From: Amycolatopsis anabasis
Lineage (GTDB): Bacteria; Actinomycetota; Actinomycetes; Mycobacteriales; Pseudonocardiaceae
DNA: 64,000 bases
Assembly: GCF_009765355.1 (NCBI RefSeq)
Contig: NZ_VTHK01000005.1
Span: 186,001-250,000, forward strand
Direction of reading: 5' to 3'
The notes under the pieces were generated by a model that made no database searches, was not told where the DNA came from, and saw only the letters and a program-made list of their open reading frames with translations. Within the stretch, counting starts at the first letter, position 1, and every line of letters begins with the position of its first letter. Position numbers and translations under genes: made by a program. Shown here piece by piece: positions 24,924-36,476 of the stretch.

Positions 24924-26617
24924 TGCGAACCTCCAGATGCCTGCTCAACCGTTGAGCGATCTTGATTGTTCGCGGCGAGATGTTCCGCCGCAAGGTAGCC
25001 GAAGACCATGGCCGGGCCGATCGTCGCGCCGGGCCCGGCGTAGGTGTGGCCCATCACCGCGGCGCTCGCGTTGCCCGCCGCGTACAGGCCCTCGATCACC
25101 GAACCGTCCTCGCGCAGCACCCGCGCGCTGGTGTCGGTGCGCAACCCGCCCTTGGTGCCCAGGTCGCCCGGGACGACCTTGATCGCGTAGTACGGCGCGA
25201 CCTCCAGCGGGCCGAGGCTCGGGTTCGGGCGGTTGCGCGGGTCGCCGTAGTAGTGGTCGTAGGCGCTCTCACCGCGGTGGAAGTCCTCGTCGACGCCGCC
25301 GCGGGCGAACCCGTTGAACCGCTCGATCGTCGCCCGCAGGCCCGCGGCCGGGACGCCGATGCGCTCGGCCAGCTCGTCCAGGGTGCCCGCCTTGGCCGCG
25401 ATCCCCGCCTTGAACCAGCGGCCCGGCAGGGGCTGGCGCGGGCCGAGACCGGTGAACATGTACCGGTTGCGGTAGCGCTGGTCGAACACCAGCCAGGTCG
25501 GGATGTTGCGGCCCGGGCCGTCCCCCTCGCCGTACATCGCGTGCACCGCCTCGACGTACGGCGCGGATTCGTTGACGAACCGCTCGCCGCGGTCGTTGAT
25601 CAGCACGCAACCGGGGCGGGACCGTTCGGCCAGCGCGAACCACGGGCCGCCGGTCAGCGGGATGGACGGGCCCCACCAGGCGTCGTCCATCAGGTCCACG
25701 GCCGCGCCGAGTTTGAGCCCGGCGTTGATGCCGTCGCCGGTGTTGGCCTTCGCGCCGACCGTCCACTCGACCCCGATCGGGGCGCGCTGGTACTTGGTGC
25801 GCATCTCCTCGTTCTGCTCGAAGCCGCCGGACGCGAGGACCACGCCCCGGCGGGCGCGCAGCACGACCTCCTCGCCGTCCCGCCGGACCAGCACGCCGGT
25901 GACCCGGTCGCCCTCGGTGCGCAGGTCGAGCAGCGGGGTGTTCAGCCAGACCGGCACGTCGTGGCGCAGCAGCCCGGCACGCAGGCCGGCGGACAGGGCC
26001 TGGCCCATGGACAGCAGTTTCTTCCCGGTGAGCCGCCCGGCCAGCCAGCGCCCGCCGAGCCGGAACACCCGCAGGATGCCGCGCGGGTGCCGCCCGATCA
26101 GGCTCAGCCAGCGGTAGTCGGCCTGGGTGATCGGCACGCCGAGCGGCGCCGCGCTGTACGGCTTCTCCAGGTTCGCGAGTTCGGCGCCGAGGACGCGGGC
26201 GTCGAACGGTTTCGGCTCGACCGAACGCCCGCCGGGCCGCCCGCCGGGGGCCTCGGGGTGGTAGTCGGAGTAGTCCTTCACCCAGCGCAGGCGCAACGGG
26301 GTGTGCTCGTGCACGAACGACACCACCTCGGGGCCGCGGTCGAGGAAGGCGTCGCGCCGGTCGGCGGGCACGACGTCTCCCACGATCGCCGCCAGGTATT
26401 GCCGGGCGAGTTCGGGGTCCTCCTCGATACCGGCGGCCCGCAACGCCTCGTTGCCGGGGATCCACACCCCGCCTCCCGATCGGGCCGTGGATCCGCCGTA
26501 CCGGGCCGCCTTCTCGAGGACCACCACCGAGAGGCCGTGGTGCGCGGCGGCCAGCGCGGCCGTCATCCCGGCGGCTCCGCTGCCGACCACGACGACGTCG
26601 AATTCGCTCTCCGACAT
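24920..26617 (-). CDS. kstD: KstD, 3-ketosteroid delta1-dehydrogenase
   Basis: 565 residues, close to mycobacterial KstD (563). The FAD Rossmann motif V-V-V-V-G-S-G-A-A-G is at residues 8-17. The catalytic region near the C terminus is G-H-T-Y-A-G-P-G-A-T-I-G, containing the conserved Tyr and Gly. It introduces the 1,2 double bond into 3-keto-4-ene steroids. ATG 26617 is chosen because GGAGGT lies just upstream; the frame extends to 26689 but would run through a KstR box. It heads the operon kstD-kshA-small gene-kshB-chsH3. Confidence 0.93.
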   Translation of the reverse strand: MSESEFDVVVVGSGAAGMTAALAAAHHGLSVVVLEKAARYGGSTARSGGGVWIPGNEALRAAGIEEDPELARQYLAAIVGDVVPADRRDAFLDRGPEVVSFVHEHTPLRLRWVKDYSDYHPEAPGGRPGGRSVEPKPFDARVLGAELANLEKPYSAAPLGVPITQADYRWLSLIGRHPRGILRVFRLGGRWLAGRLTGKKLLSMGQALSAGLRAGLLRHDVPVWLNTPLLDLRTEGDRVTGVLVRRDGEEVVLRARRGVVLASGGFEQNEEMRTKYQRAPIGVEWTVGAKANTGDGINAGLKLGAAVDLMDDAWWGPSIPLTGGPWFALAERSRPGCVLINDRGERFVNESAPYVEAVHAMYGEGDGPGRNIPTWLVFDQRYRNRYMFTGLGPRQPLPGRWFKAGIAAKAGTLDELAERIGVPAAGLRATIERFNGFARGGVDEDFHRGESAYDHYYGDPRNRPNPSLGPLEVAPYYAIKVVPGDLGTKGGLRTDTSARVLREDGSVIEGLYAAGNASAAVMGHTYAGPGATIGPAMVFGYLAAEHLAANNQDRSTVEQASGGSQ

Positions 26618-26636
26618 GCGACCTCCGGCCTCGACC

Positions 26637-26650
26637 TGCAACACGTTATA
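26637..26650 (-). promoter_or_regulatory. KstR box upstream of kstD
   Basis: TGCAACACGTTATA is a perfect TnnAACnnGTTnnA site, 20 bases upstream of the kstD start, suited to repress the minus-strand operon. Confidence 0.82.
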
Positions 26651-26694
26651 GCGCGACGGCAGCCAGGTGGCAGCCGCAGTTGTCACCATAGACG

Positions 26695-26708
26695 AGAACG
26701 TGTTTCAG
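26695..26708 (+). promoter_or_regulatory. KstR box upstream of the KstD-like flavoprotein gene
   Basis: GAGAACGTGTTTCA fits the KstR palindrome except for its first base. It lies in the same 98-base divergent promoter region as the kstD box, immediately before the plus-strand gene. A TAGGGT hexamer follows it. Confidence 0.75.
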
Positions 26709-26715
26709 TTCTAGG

Positions 26716-28350
26716 GTGAGGAATGTGACGCAACGGGCGGCCGAAGCGGCCGATGTGGTGGTGGTCGGGTTCGGTGCGGCGGGCGCCTGCGCGGCGATCG
26801 AAGCCGCCGACGCGGGCGCCGACGTGCTGGTGGTGGACCGGTTCTCCGGCGGCGGCGCGAGCGCGGTCAGCGGGGGCGTGGTCTACGCGGGTGGCGGCAC
26901 CGCGCAGCAGCGCGCGGCCGGGGTGGACGATTCGGTCGAGGCGATGTACGACTACCTCCGCCTCGAGGTCGGCGAGGTCGTCGCCGAGCGGACGCTGCGC
27001 CGGTTCTGCGCGCAGAGCGCGGACATGATCACCTGGCTGGAGGGCAACGGGGTGCCGTTCGAAGGCAGCCTGTGCCCGTACAAGACGTCCTATCCGAACG
27101 ACGACTACTACCTGTACTACTCCGGGAGCGAGGCGGCCGGGGGTTTCCGCGACGTGGCGAAACCGGCGCCGCGCGGCCACCGGGCCAAGGGACCGGGCAC
27201 CTCGGGGAAACTGCTGTTCGCGCGGCTCGCCGAGGCCGCCCGGCGGCGCGGCGTGCGCGTCCTGCCGCAGACCGCGGCCCAAGAGCTGATCACCGACGAG
27301 ACGGGCGCCGTGACCGGCGTGCGCGTGCGGACCCTGCGCGACGCCCCGGCCTGGGCCCGCACCGCGCACCGGCTGTTCGGGAAGTACGCCGCGAAACCGG
27401 GGTTGTACGTGCCCGCGATGCGCAAGGCGCTGCACCGGCGCGCGGTCCGGCTGGAACGCCGGTACGCGCGGGACCTGGAGATCACCGCGCGGCGCGGGGT
27501 GGTCCTCTCCGCGGGCGGGTTCATCGCCAACCGGGACCTGGTCCGCGAGCACGCGCCCGCCTACCGCGGCGGCCTCGCGCTGGGCACCTCGGCCGACGAC
27601 GGCTCCGGGATGCGGCTCGGGGTCGAAGCCGGCGCGGCGACCGGTGAACTGGACCGGATCTCGGCGTGGCGGTTCATCACGCCGCCGAGCGCGTTCCTCG
27701 GCGGGGTGCTGGTCGACGCGCACGGGACGCGGATCATCGACGAATCGCGGTACGGGGCCGCGGTCGGCGAGGCGCTGGTCACCCGGCACGGGGGCCGGGG
27801 CTGGCTGCTCGTGGACGACGCGATCGTGCGCGAGGCCCGGCGGACCGCGCGCGGGCAGAGCCAGTGGTTCCAGTGGTTGCAGGCTTTGTACCTGCTCCGG
27901 CGCGGTCGCGTCACCGGGAAGTCCCTGGCCGAGGTCGCCCGGCGGGCGGGGGTGGACGCGGACGGGCTCGCCGCGACCGTCGAGGCGTACCACGCGGCGG
28001 CGCGCGCGGGCGACGACGATCCGGCGGGCAAACCCGCGGAGTTCGTCCGGCCGTTGACCACGCCGCCGTATTCGCTGGTGGACGTGTCGGTCAAACCGAA
28101 CCTCGGGTACCCGTGCCCGATGCTGACGCTCGGCGGCCTGGTGGTGGACGAGGACACCGGGCAGGTACGGGACGGCAACGGCGTGCCGATCGGCGGACTC
28201 TACGCCGCGGGCCGGTCCGCGGTAGGAATCTGTTCTAGGGCGTATGTGAGCGGTCTCTCGTTGGCCGATTGCGTCTTCTCCGGGCGTCGAGCTGGGCAGA
28301 ACAGTGCGCTGGCGCACGGCAATCTCGACAAAAACGAGAACGTGTTCTAG
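26716..28350 (+). CDS. KstD-like FAD dehydrogenase, possibly delta4-(5alpha)-KstD
   Basis: About 544 residues with the FAD motif V-V-V-V-G-F-G-A-A-G-A near the start and S-G-L-S-L-A-D-C-V-F-S-G-R-R-A-G at the end. It belongs to the KstD/fumarate-reductase flavoprotein superfamily but is clearly distinct from the kstD next door. Such paralogues include 3-keto-5alpha-steroid delta4-dehydrogenases, the best guess given KstR control and position before hsaADCB. An alternative start at about 26725 would be leaderless, seven bases after TAGGGT. The final codons overlap the KstR box of the hsa operon. Confidence 0.72.
   Translation: MRNVTQRAAEAADVVVVGFGAAGACAAIEAADAGADVLVVDRFSGGGASAVSGGVVYAGGGTAQQRAAGVDDSVEAMYDYLRLEVGEVVAERTLRRFCAQSADMITWLEGNGVPFEGSLCPYKTSYPNDDYYLYYSGSEAAGGFRDVAKPAPRGHRAKGPGTSGKLLFARLAEAARRRGVRVLPQTAAQELITDETGAVTGVRVRTLRDAPAWARTAHRLFGKYAAKPGLYVPAMRKALHRRAVRLERRYARDLEITARRGVVLSAGGFIANRDLVREHAPAYRGGLALGTSADDGSGMRLGVEAGAATGELDRISAWRFITPPSAFLGGVLVDAHGTRIIDESRYGAAVGEALVTRHGGRGWLLVDDAIVREARRTARGQSQWFQWLQALYLLRRGRVTGKSLAEVARRAGVDADGLAATVEAYHAAARAGDDDPAGKPAEFVRPLTTPPYSLVDVSVKPNLGYPCPMLTLGGLVVDEDTGQVRDGNGVPIGGLYAAGRSAVGICSRAYVSGLSLADCVFSGRRAGQNSALAHGNLDKNENVF
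28336..28349 (+). promoter_or_regulatory. KstR box of the hsa operon, within coding sequence
   Basis: GAGAACGTGTTCTA fits the KstR palindrome except at its first base. It is formed by the last codons and stop of the preceding flavoprotein gene (Glu-Asn-Val-Phe-stop) and lies 62 bases before hsaA. The hsa operon can thus be transcribed from its own regulated promoter. Confidence 0.75.
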
Positions 28351-28411
28351 TCTCAGGCGGACGGTTGGGATCAAGTCCAAACAACTTTCGTGAGCGAGGG
28401 ACGGGCAGAGG

Positions 28412-31901
<3,490 letters not shown>

Positions 31902-31912
31902 GAGCCTGGTGG

Positions 31913-31950
31913 GGTCGTGAGTGTTCGGACCGGTTAGAACCGGACTCTCA
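31913..31950. repeat. Dispersed palindrome family 1, copy with reduced right arm
   Basis: It begins GGTCGTGAGTGTTCGGACC and contains the core CCGGTTAGAACCGG. The right side is shortened to ACTCTCA, so the outer stem is mostly lost. It lies 11 bases after hsaB and may be a decayed terminator. Confidence 0.6.
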
Positions 31951-32047
31951 TTTGGTCACCTGCTTGTGACCTGGCGTTTCCGTTCGACGAGCCGCACTTG
32001 GCCGACAAAGTGTGAAACCGGGCGGGTGGTGGTGCTCGGAGGTACCC

Positions 32048-32158
32048 AATGCGGCGTTCGGTACCTTCAACGCCCCGAAAGCCACAGTGGTGTCCTCCGG
32101 ATACCGGCACAGCCGCACCGTGTGCCCCGCGAGCATCTCGCGCACCGAACGCCGCATT
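32048..32158. repeat. 15-base inverted repeat spaced by 81 bases
   Basis: AATGCGGCGTTCGGT (32048-32062) and ACCGAACGCCGCATT (32144-32158) are perfect reverse complements. A smaller palindrome CGCGAGCATCTCGCG lies between them. It may be the termini of a decayed mobile or MITE-like element. Confidence 0.6.
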
Positions 32159-32169
32159 GACGCAGGCTC

Positions 32170-32325
32170 GCCTACCGGAACGGGGAACTCGGCCTACCGG
32201 AACGGGGAACACACGCGACCAGAACGAGGGACTCGCGGCGGGCGGGGATCCCGCTGGCGCGTGTCCCCCGTTTCGGACGTGCGAGTCCCTCGTTTCGGTA
32301 GGCCGAGTTCCCCATCTCGGTAGGC
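32170..32325. repeat. Nested cruciform with tandem units
   Basis: Two direct units GCCTACCGGAACGGGGAAC start at 32170 and 32192. The first half pairs with the second. GGGGAACTCGGCCTACCGG (32182-32200) is complementary to the stretch ending 32313 with one mismatch. AACGAGGGACTCGC (32223-32236) is perfectly complementary to 32281-32294. The inner part (ACGGGG...CACGCG) also pairs. A folded structure of about 150 bases results. Confidence 0.65.
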
Positions 32326-32468
32326 GCCCCCCAGGGCACCCCCGACGAGCACGGCCTCGTTGCGGTCCCTCCTAGCCGACAAAGTGCGACGAGCATTGGG
32401 GTGGCAGCCCCAGGCGGCACCTGCACGCCCAGACCGGTCACCGTCTCTTGTAAGGGAACCAAGTCTGA

Positions 32469-32518
32469 GGGTCGTGAGCGTTCCGGGCAGTTAGAACCGC
32501 CCGGAACACTCACGACCC
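32469..32518. repeat. Dispersed palindrome family 1, long-stem copy
   Basis: The arms GGGTCGTGAGCGTTCCGGGC (32469-32488) and GCCCGGAACACTCACGACCC (32499-32518) pair in 19 of 20 positions around AGTTAGAACC. It shares the GGTCGTGAG outer arm and the GTTAGAACCG loop with the copies at 7565 and 31913. Confidence 0.8.
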
Positions 32519-32783
32519 AGCCGCATAGGGATCGCCGGAAAGGCCGGTACGGAAATCCGTTGGTGCGGTGAGGCGCCTGCGGTTCACGCAGCTCTCGATG
32601 CGGAATGTCCAGTTGAGCGCCTGCGTGAGTCGGCATCATGCGTTTCTCATTGCCGGAGAATCTGCCAGTCACGGCACACTCGCGGGAATTCGGGCGATCC
32701 GGTTAGGCCGATCAACGGTTCCGCGAGGGCGGCCCGCGGGCCACCATGGGCTAGGACAACATCGACTTCCCTCCGGAGCCGCG

Positions 32784-34169
32784 ATGTCCCCGCCCAGTAC
32801 GGCCCTGGCCACCGACCGGCTCGGCGTGCCCGCCGTCGTGTTCTTCGTGATCAGCGCCGCCGCGCCGCTGACCGTGGCGGCCGGGGTGGTGACCACCGGG
32901 TACGCGGTCACCGGGCTGATCGGCCTCCCGCTGGCGTTCGTGGTCGTCGCCGCCGTGCTCGCGCTGTTCTCCGTGGGCTACGTGGCCATGGCCCGGCAGG
33001 TCGCCAACGCCGGTGCGTTCTACACCTACCTGACGCACGGGCTGGGGCGGCCCGCCGGGGTCGGCGGCGCCTGGGTGGCGTTGCTCGCCTACAACGCCCT
33101 GCAGGTCGGGCTCTACGGCGCGATCGGCGTCGCCACCGCGCCGCTGCTGCGGGACTGGTTCGGCCTGAACGTGGCCTGGTGGGTGCTCGCGCTGATCACC
33201 TGGGCGATCGTGGCCGTGCTCGGGATCCAGCACATCGAGGTGAACGGCCGGGTGCTGGCGGTGCTGCTGGTGGCCGAGATCGCGATCACGCTGGTCTACA
33301 GCGCGGCCTCGCTCGCGCACCCCGCCGAGGGCGCGGTCAGCTTCCGCCCGCTCGCACCGGGCACGCTGTTCGCGCCGGGCCTCGGGGCGGTCCTCTCGAT
33401 CGCGGTGCTCGGGTTCGTGGGATTCGAATCCTCGGTCGTGTTCAGCGAGGAGACTCGCGATCGGCGCCGGACCGTGCCGATCGCCACCTACCTTTCGATC
33501 ACCCTGATCGGCGCGCTGTACGCGCTGTCCTCGTGGGCGATGAGCGTGGCCACCGGCCCGGACCGGATCGTCGACGCCGCTCGGGAGCAGAGCACGGAGT
33601 TGATCTTCGGGCTGGCCGGGGCGCAGCTGGGCAGCGCGTTCAGCACGGCGGGGCACGTCCTGTTCGTCACGAGCGTCCTCGCCGCCGCGATTTCCTTCCA
33701 CAACACCATCGCGCGGTACATGTTCGCGCTCGGCCGCGATCGCGTCCTGCCCGCCGCCCTGGGCCGGACGCGCTCGGGCTCCCCGGTGGCGGGTTCGCTC
33801 TGCCAGAGCGTCTTCGCCCTCGCGGTGATCGTCACGTACGCGATCACCGGCGCGGATCCGCTCGTGCACCTCTTCTACTGGTGCGGCACCTCCGGCGGGT
33901 TCGGCGTCCTGCTGCTCATCACCGCGACCTCGGTGGCCGTCGTCGCGTTCTTCGTCCGGCACCCGTCCGGGGAGTCGGTGTGGCGGCGCGTGATCGCCCC
34001 GGTCCTGGCCGCGCTCCTGCTCCTCGGGGTCGCGGGTCTCGCCCTGGCCAACTTCACCACGTTGCTCGGGGTCGCCCCGGATTCCCCGCTGCGCTGGGTC
34101 GTTCCCGGCATGTACCTGGCCGTCGCCGTACTCGGTGCGGGCTGGGGTTTCGCGGTGCGGGCGCGATGA
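32784..34169 (+). CDS. APC-family amino acid permease
   Basis: 461 residues with about 12 hydrophobic segments. The first helix carries I-S-A-A-A-P-L-T-V-A-A-G-V, the unwound substrate-binding motif of APC transporters. F-V-G-F-E-S-S-V-V-F-S-E-E-T marks helix 6. Uptake of an amino acid or amine is expected; the substrate is unknown. ATG 32784 is preferred over the longer frame because GGAG lies eight bases upstream and the membrane domain begins soon after. It follows the palindrome-rich gap and is convergent with the MFS gene. Confidence 0.85.
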   Translation: MSPPSTALATDRLGVPAVVFFVISAAAPLTVAAGVVTTGYAVTGLIGLPLAFVVVAAVLALFSVGYVAMARQVANAGAFYTYLTHGLGRPAGVGGAWVALLAYNALQVGLYGAIGVATAPLLRDWFGLNVAWWVLALITWAIVAVLGIQHIEVNGRVLAVLLVAEIAITLVYSAASLAHPAEGAVSFRPLAPGTLFAPGLGAVLSIAVLGFVGFESSVVFSEETRDRRRTVPIATYLSITLIGALYALSSWAMSVATGPDRIVDAAREQSTELIFGLAGAQLGSAFSTAGHVLFVTSVLAAAISFHNTIARYMFALGRDRVLPAALGRTRSGSPVAGSLCQSVFALAVIVTYAITGADPLVHLFYWCGTSGGFGVLLLITATSVAVVAFFVRHPSGESVWRRVIAPVLAALLLLGVAGLALANFTTLLGVAPDSPLRWVVPGMYLAVAVLGAGWGFAVRAR

Positions 34170-34223
34170 CCGAACTCGGCACGCGGGTCACCGGTCTGGT
34201 CGCGCTGGTGCTCGGCGGACCGG

Positions 34224-35606
34224 TCACGCCTGCGGGCGGGCCGCCGATGTGGCGGGATCCTTCGCCGAGCCGGCGATGGTTTCCAGGGATTCGCCGGTGG
34301 TGCGGGGGCCGAGCAGCGCGATGTCCGCGATGAGCACCGCCATGGCCACCGCGACGACGGTGAACAGGGCGCCCGGGCCGCTGTCCTCCAGCACCGGGAT
34401 GAGCACGAACGGCATCGCCGCGGTGGCCAGGCGGGACAGCGAATAGGCCGATCCCGCCGCCGTCGCGCGCAACGAGGTGGGGAAGAGTTCGCCCTGGTAG
34501 GTGTGGAAGGCGTTGGAGAAGACGTTGCTGACGGCCGTGTAACAGAAGCCGAGCAGCCCGATGAGCACGCCGGAACTCGCGTACCCGAAGCCGAGCCCGA
34601 AGACGGCCATCCCCAGCGCGCTGCCGACGATCAGCCACTTCCGTTGCACGCGTTCGATGATCGGGATGGACAGCGCGGAGCCGATCGGGTAGCCGAGGAA
34701 GGTGATCGCGCTGAAGGTCAGCGAGTGGACCAGGCTGAATCCCTTGGCCGCGAGCACGATCGGCACCAGGGAGCCGAAGCCGTAGTAGCCGAACGCCTGC
34801 AGGAGCTGGAAGGCGTAGAGCATCACCGTGCGGCGGCGCCATGGCGGGCGCAGCAGCGCGGAGGCCCGGTGCGGTTCGGGCGGTTCGGGGAACCGGGTGT
34901 CCGGTTCGGGCAGCGTCCCCTTCGCGGACCGTTCCAGGCGGCGGACCACCCCGTCGGCCTCGTCGTGCCGTCCCTGGGCGGCCAGCCAGCGGGGTGACTC
35001 GGGGAGCGCGGCCCGCAGCACCCACACGATCGCCGCGCCCAGCGCGCCGATGACGAACAGCCAGCGCCAGCCGTCCACCCCGAGCGGTGCCGTGCCGACC
35101 AGGGCGCGCGCGAGGAACCCGGCGGCGGGGACCCCGCAGAAGCCGATCGTGTAGGCCCAGGCCGTCGCCCGGCCGCGCGATTTGGCGGGGAGCAGATCGG
35201 CGAGGTAGGCGTCGGCGAGCGGGAGTTCGGCGCCGATGCCGATCCCGGCGATGAACCGGCAGATCACCAGCATCCACACGTCCGTGCTGAACGCGCCGAG
35301 CAGGGTGAACAGCGAGTACGTGCCCAGGGTGAGCAGGAACGCGCGGCGGCGCCCGATCCGGTCGGCGAGCCGCCCCAGCGTCACCGCGCCGACGAAGGCG
35401 CCCAGGAACGCCGACGCGAGCAGCGGTTTCAGCTCGCCGCTGGAGACGCCGAACTCCTTGGACAGCACCGTGCTGACCGTGCTCGCGAGGAACAGGTCGT
35501 ACAGGTCGAAGAACGTGGCCACCCCGACCACGGCGATCAGATACCGGTGCAACCGCGTCACCGGCAACCGGTCCAACCGCGCCGCCACCGTCACCTGATC
35601 ACCCAT
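34224..35606 (-). CDS. MFS transporter, sugar/aromatic-acid porter type
   Basis: 460 residues with 12 predicted helices. G-R-L-A-D-R-I-G-R-R-R follows helix 2, and L-P-E-S-P-R-W-L-A is the family loop after helix 6. A long charged central loop precedes the second half. Proteins of this type take up sugars, aromatic acids or other organic acids with protons. No adjacent catabolic gene fixes the substrate. ATG 35606 is the only reasonable start. A hairpin lies just upstream. Confidence 0.82.
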   Translation of the reverse strand: MGDQVTVAARLDRLPVTRLHRYLIAVVGVATFFDLYDLFLASTVSTVLSKEFGVSSGELKPLLASAFLGAFVGAVTLGRLADRIGRRRAFLLTLGTYSLFTLLGAFSTDVWMLVICRFIAGIGIGAELPLADAYLADLLPAKSRGRATAWAYTIGFCGVPAAGFLARALVGTAPLGVDGWRWLFVIGALGAAIVWVLRAALPESPRWLAAQGRHDEADGVVRRLERSAKGTLPEPDTRFPEPPEPHRASALLRPPWRRRTVMLYAFQLLQAFGYYGFGSLVPIVLAAKGFSLVHSLTFSAITFLGYPIGSALSIPIIERVQRKWLIVGSALGMAVFGLGFGYASSGVLIGLLGFCYTAVSNVFSNAFHTYQGELFPTSLRATAAGSAYSLSRLATAAMPFVLIPVLEDSGPGALFTVVAVAMAVLIADIALLGPRTTGESLETIAGSAKDPATSAARPQA

Positions 35607-35624
35607 GCGCCGAACCTACCCGCC

Positions 35625-35671
35625 CCGCGAGTTCGGCACCCGGGCACGCGACCGGAGTGAGGAACTCGCGG
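35625..35671. repeat. Hairpin upstream of the MFS gene
   Basis: CCGCGAGTTC (35625-35634) and GAACTCGCGG (35662-35671) are perfect inverted repeats, with further partial pairing outside them. It lies in the 5' region of the MFS gene and could be an operator or a folded leader. Confidence 0.4.
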
Positions 35672-35848
35672 GTGGGCGGGCATCTTCGTCCTGCGGGGCA
35701 GGATTGTCAAGGTTGTCGATTGGTTGGTAATTCACCACTTCAAGATCGGTACGAAAGTTGGATGCTCGGGTAGCGATGGGTGCATAGATTCACTCGTCAA
35801 GCGCGCGCGGTACTTGTCACTTTCCCTGCAATGGCAAGGAGTTCCGCC

Positions 35849-36424
35849 ATGTCCTTGAGGTCCTTCGTGTCCGGCGCCGTCGGTGTCGCGGTCCTGACGC
35901 TTCCGCTCACCGCCGGGCAGGCCGTCGCGACCCCGCGGCAAGCCGCCCCGCGGGCCGCGATCCCGGTGACCACGGTCTACTACGACGCCTCCGGGGCGCC
36001 GTCGTTCCGCGACGTGATCGCCGCGGGCGCCGCCAACTGGAACCGGGCCGTCTCGAACGTGCAGCTGAAGGAGAGTTCGTCCGGCGCGACGCTGCGCTAC
36101 ACCGAGGGCAACGATCCCCAGGGTTCCTACGCCGAAACCGACGGCCACGGCAACGGCACGATCTTCATCGACTACACCCAGGCCCAGCAGTACGACAAGA
36201 CCCGGATCGCCGCGCACGAGACCGGCCACGCGCTCGGCCTGCCGGACCACTACGAGGGTCCGTGTTCCGAGCTGATGTCCGGCGGCGGCCCCGGCCCGTC
36301 CTGCCACAACGCCAACCCGAACTCCGAGGAATCGGCCCGGGTCCAGCAGCTGTGGGCGAACGGCCTGCTCGCCCGCGGTGTCCTGCAGCGCATCTACGAC
36401 TCGGCCCTCGCGTCGGCGCGCTAG
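35849..36424 (+). CDS. Secreted snapalysin-like (M7) metalloprotease
   Basis: 191 residues. A signal peptide with hydrophobic core ([10 protein letters not shown]) ends near A-T-P at about residues 27-29. The zinc motif [11 protein letters not shown] (His123, His127, Asp133) is the HExxHxxGxxD signature of snapalysin, followed by E-L-M-S-G-G. Cys139 and Cys152 may form a disulphide. Small secreted proteases of this family hydrolyse milk proteins. ATG 35849 has AAGGAG upstream; the frame extends earlier without a ribosome site. It is convergent with a secreted nuclease. Confidence 0.88.
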   Translation: MSLRSFVSGAVGVAVLTLPLTAGQAVATPRQAAPRAAIPVTTVYYDASGAPSFRDVIAAGAANWNRAVSNVQLKESSSGATLRYTEGNDPQGSYAETDGHGNGTIFIDYTQAQQYDKTRIAAHETGHALGLPDHYEGPCSELMSGGGPGPSCHNANPNSEESARVQQLWANGLLARGVLQRIYDSALASAR

Positions 36425-36437
36425 CACGGAACGGAAC

Positions 36438-36469
36438 GGGCCGTGGCCGGAAACTCCCGGCCACGGCCC
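36438..36469. terminator. Bidirectional hairpin between protease and nuclease genes
   Basis: GGGCCGTGGCCGG (36438-36450) and CCGGCCACGGCCC (36457-36469) pair perfectly around a six-base loop. It lies between the two convergent stops, serving both genes. Confidence 0.75.
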
Positions 36470-36476
36470 GCCGGCG

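Larger units (their letters stand above)
31902..32783. other. Palindrome-rich gap without a recognised gene
   Basis: These 882 bases lie between hsaB and the permease gene. No frame here has convincing coding character or a ribosome site. The stretch holds two copies of palindrome family 1, a 15-base perfect inverted repeat, a nested cruciform at 32170-32325, and a direct repeat GCCGACAAAGTG (32001-32012 and 32375-32386). The permease promoter must lie in its last part. Confidence 0.7.

Noticed and set aside
31921-32323. Overlapping frames of 79 to 108 codons in the palindrome-rich gap
   Set aside because: They run through inverted repeats on both strands, lack ribosome sites and look like by-products of high GC.
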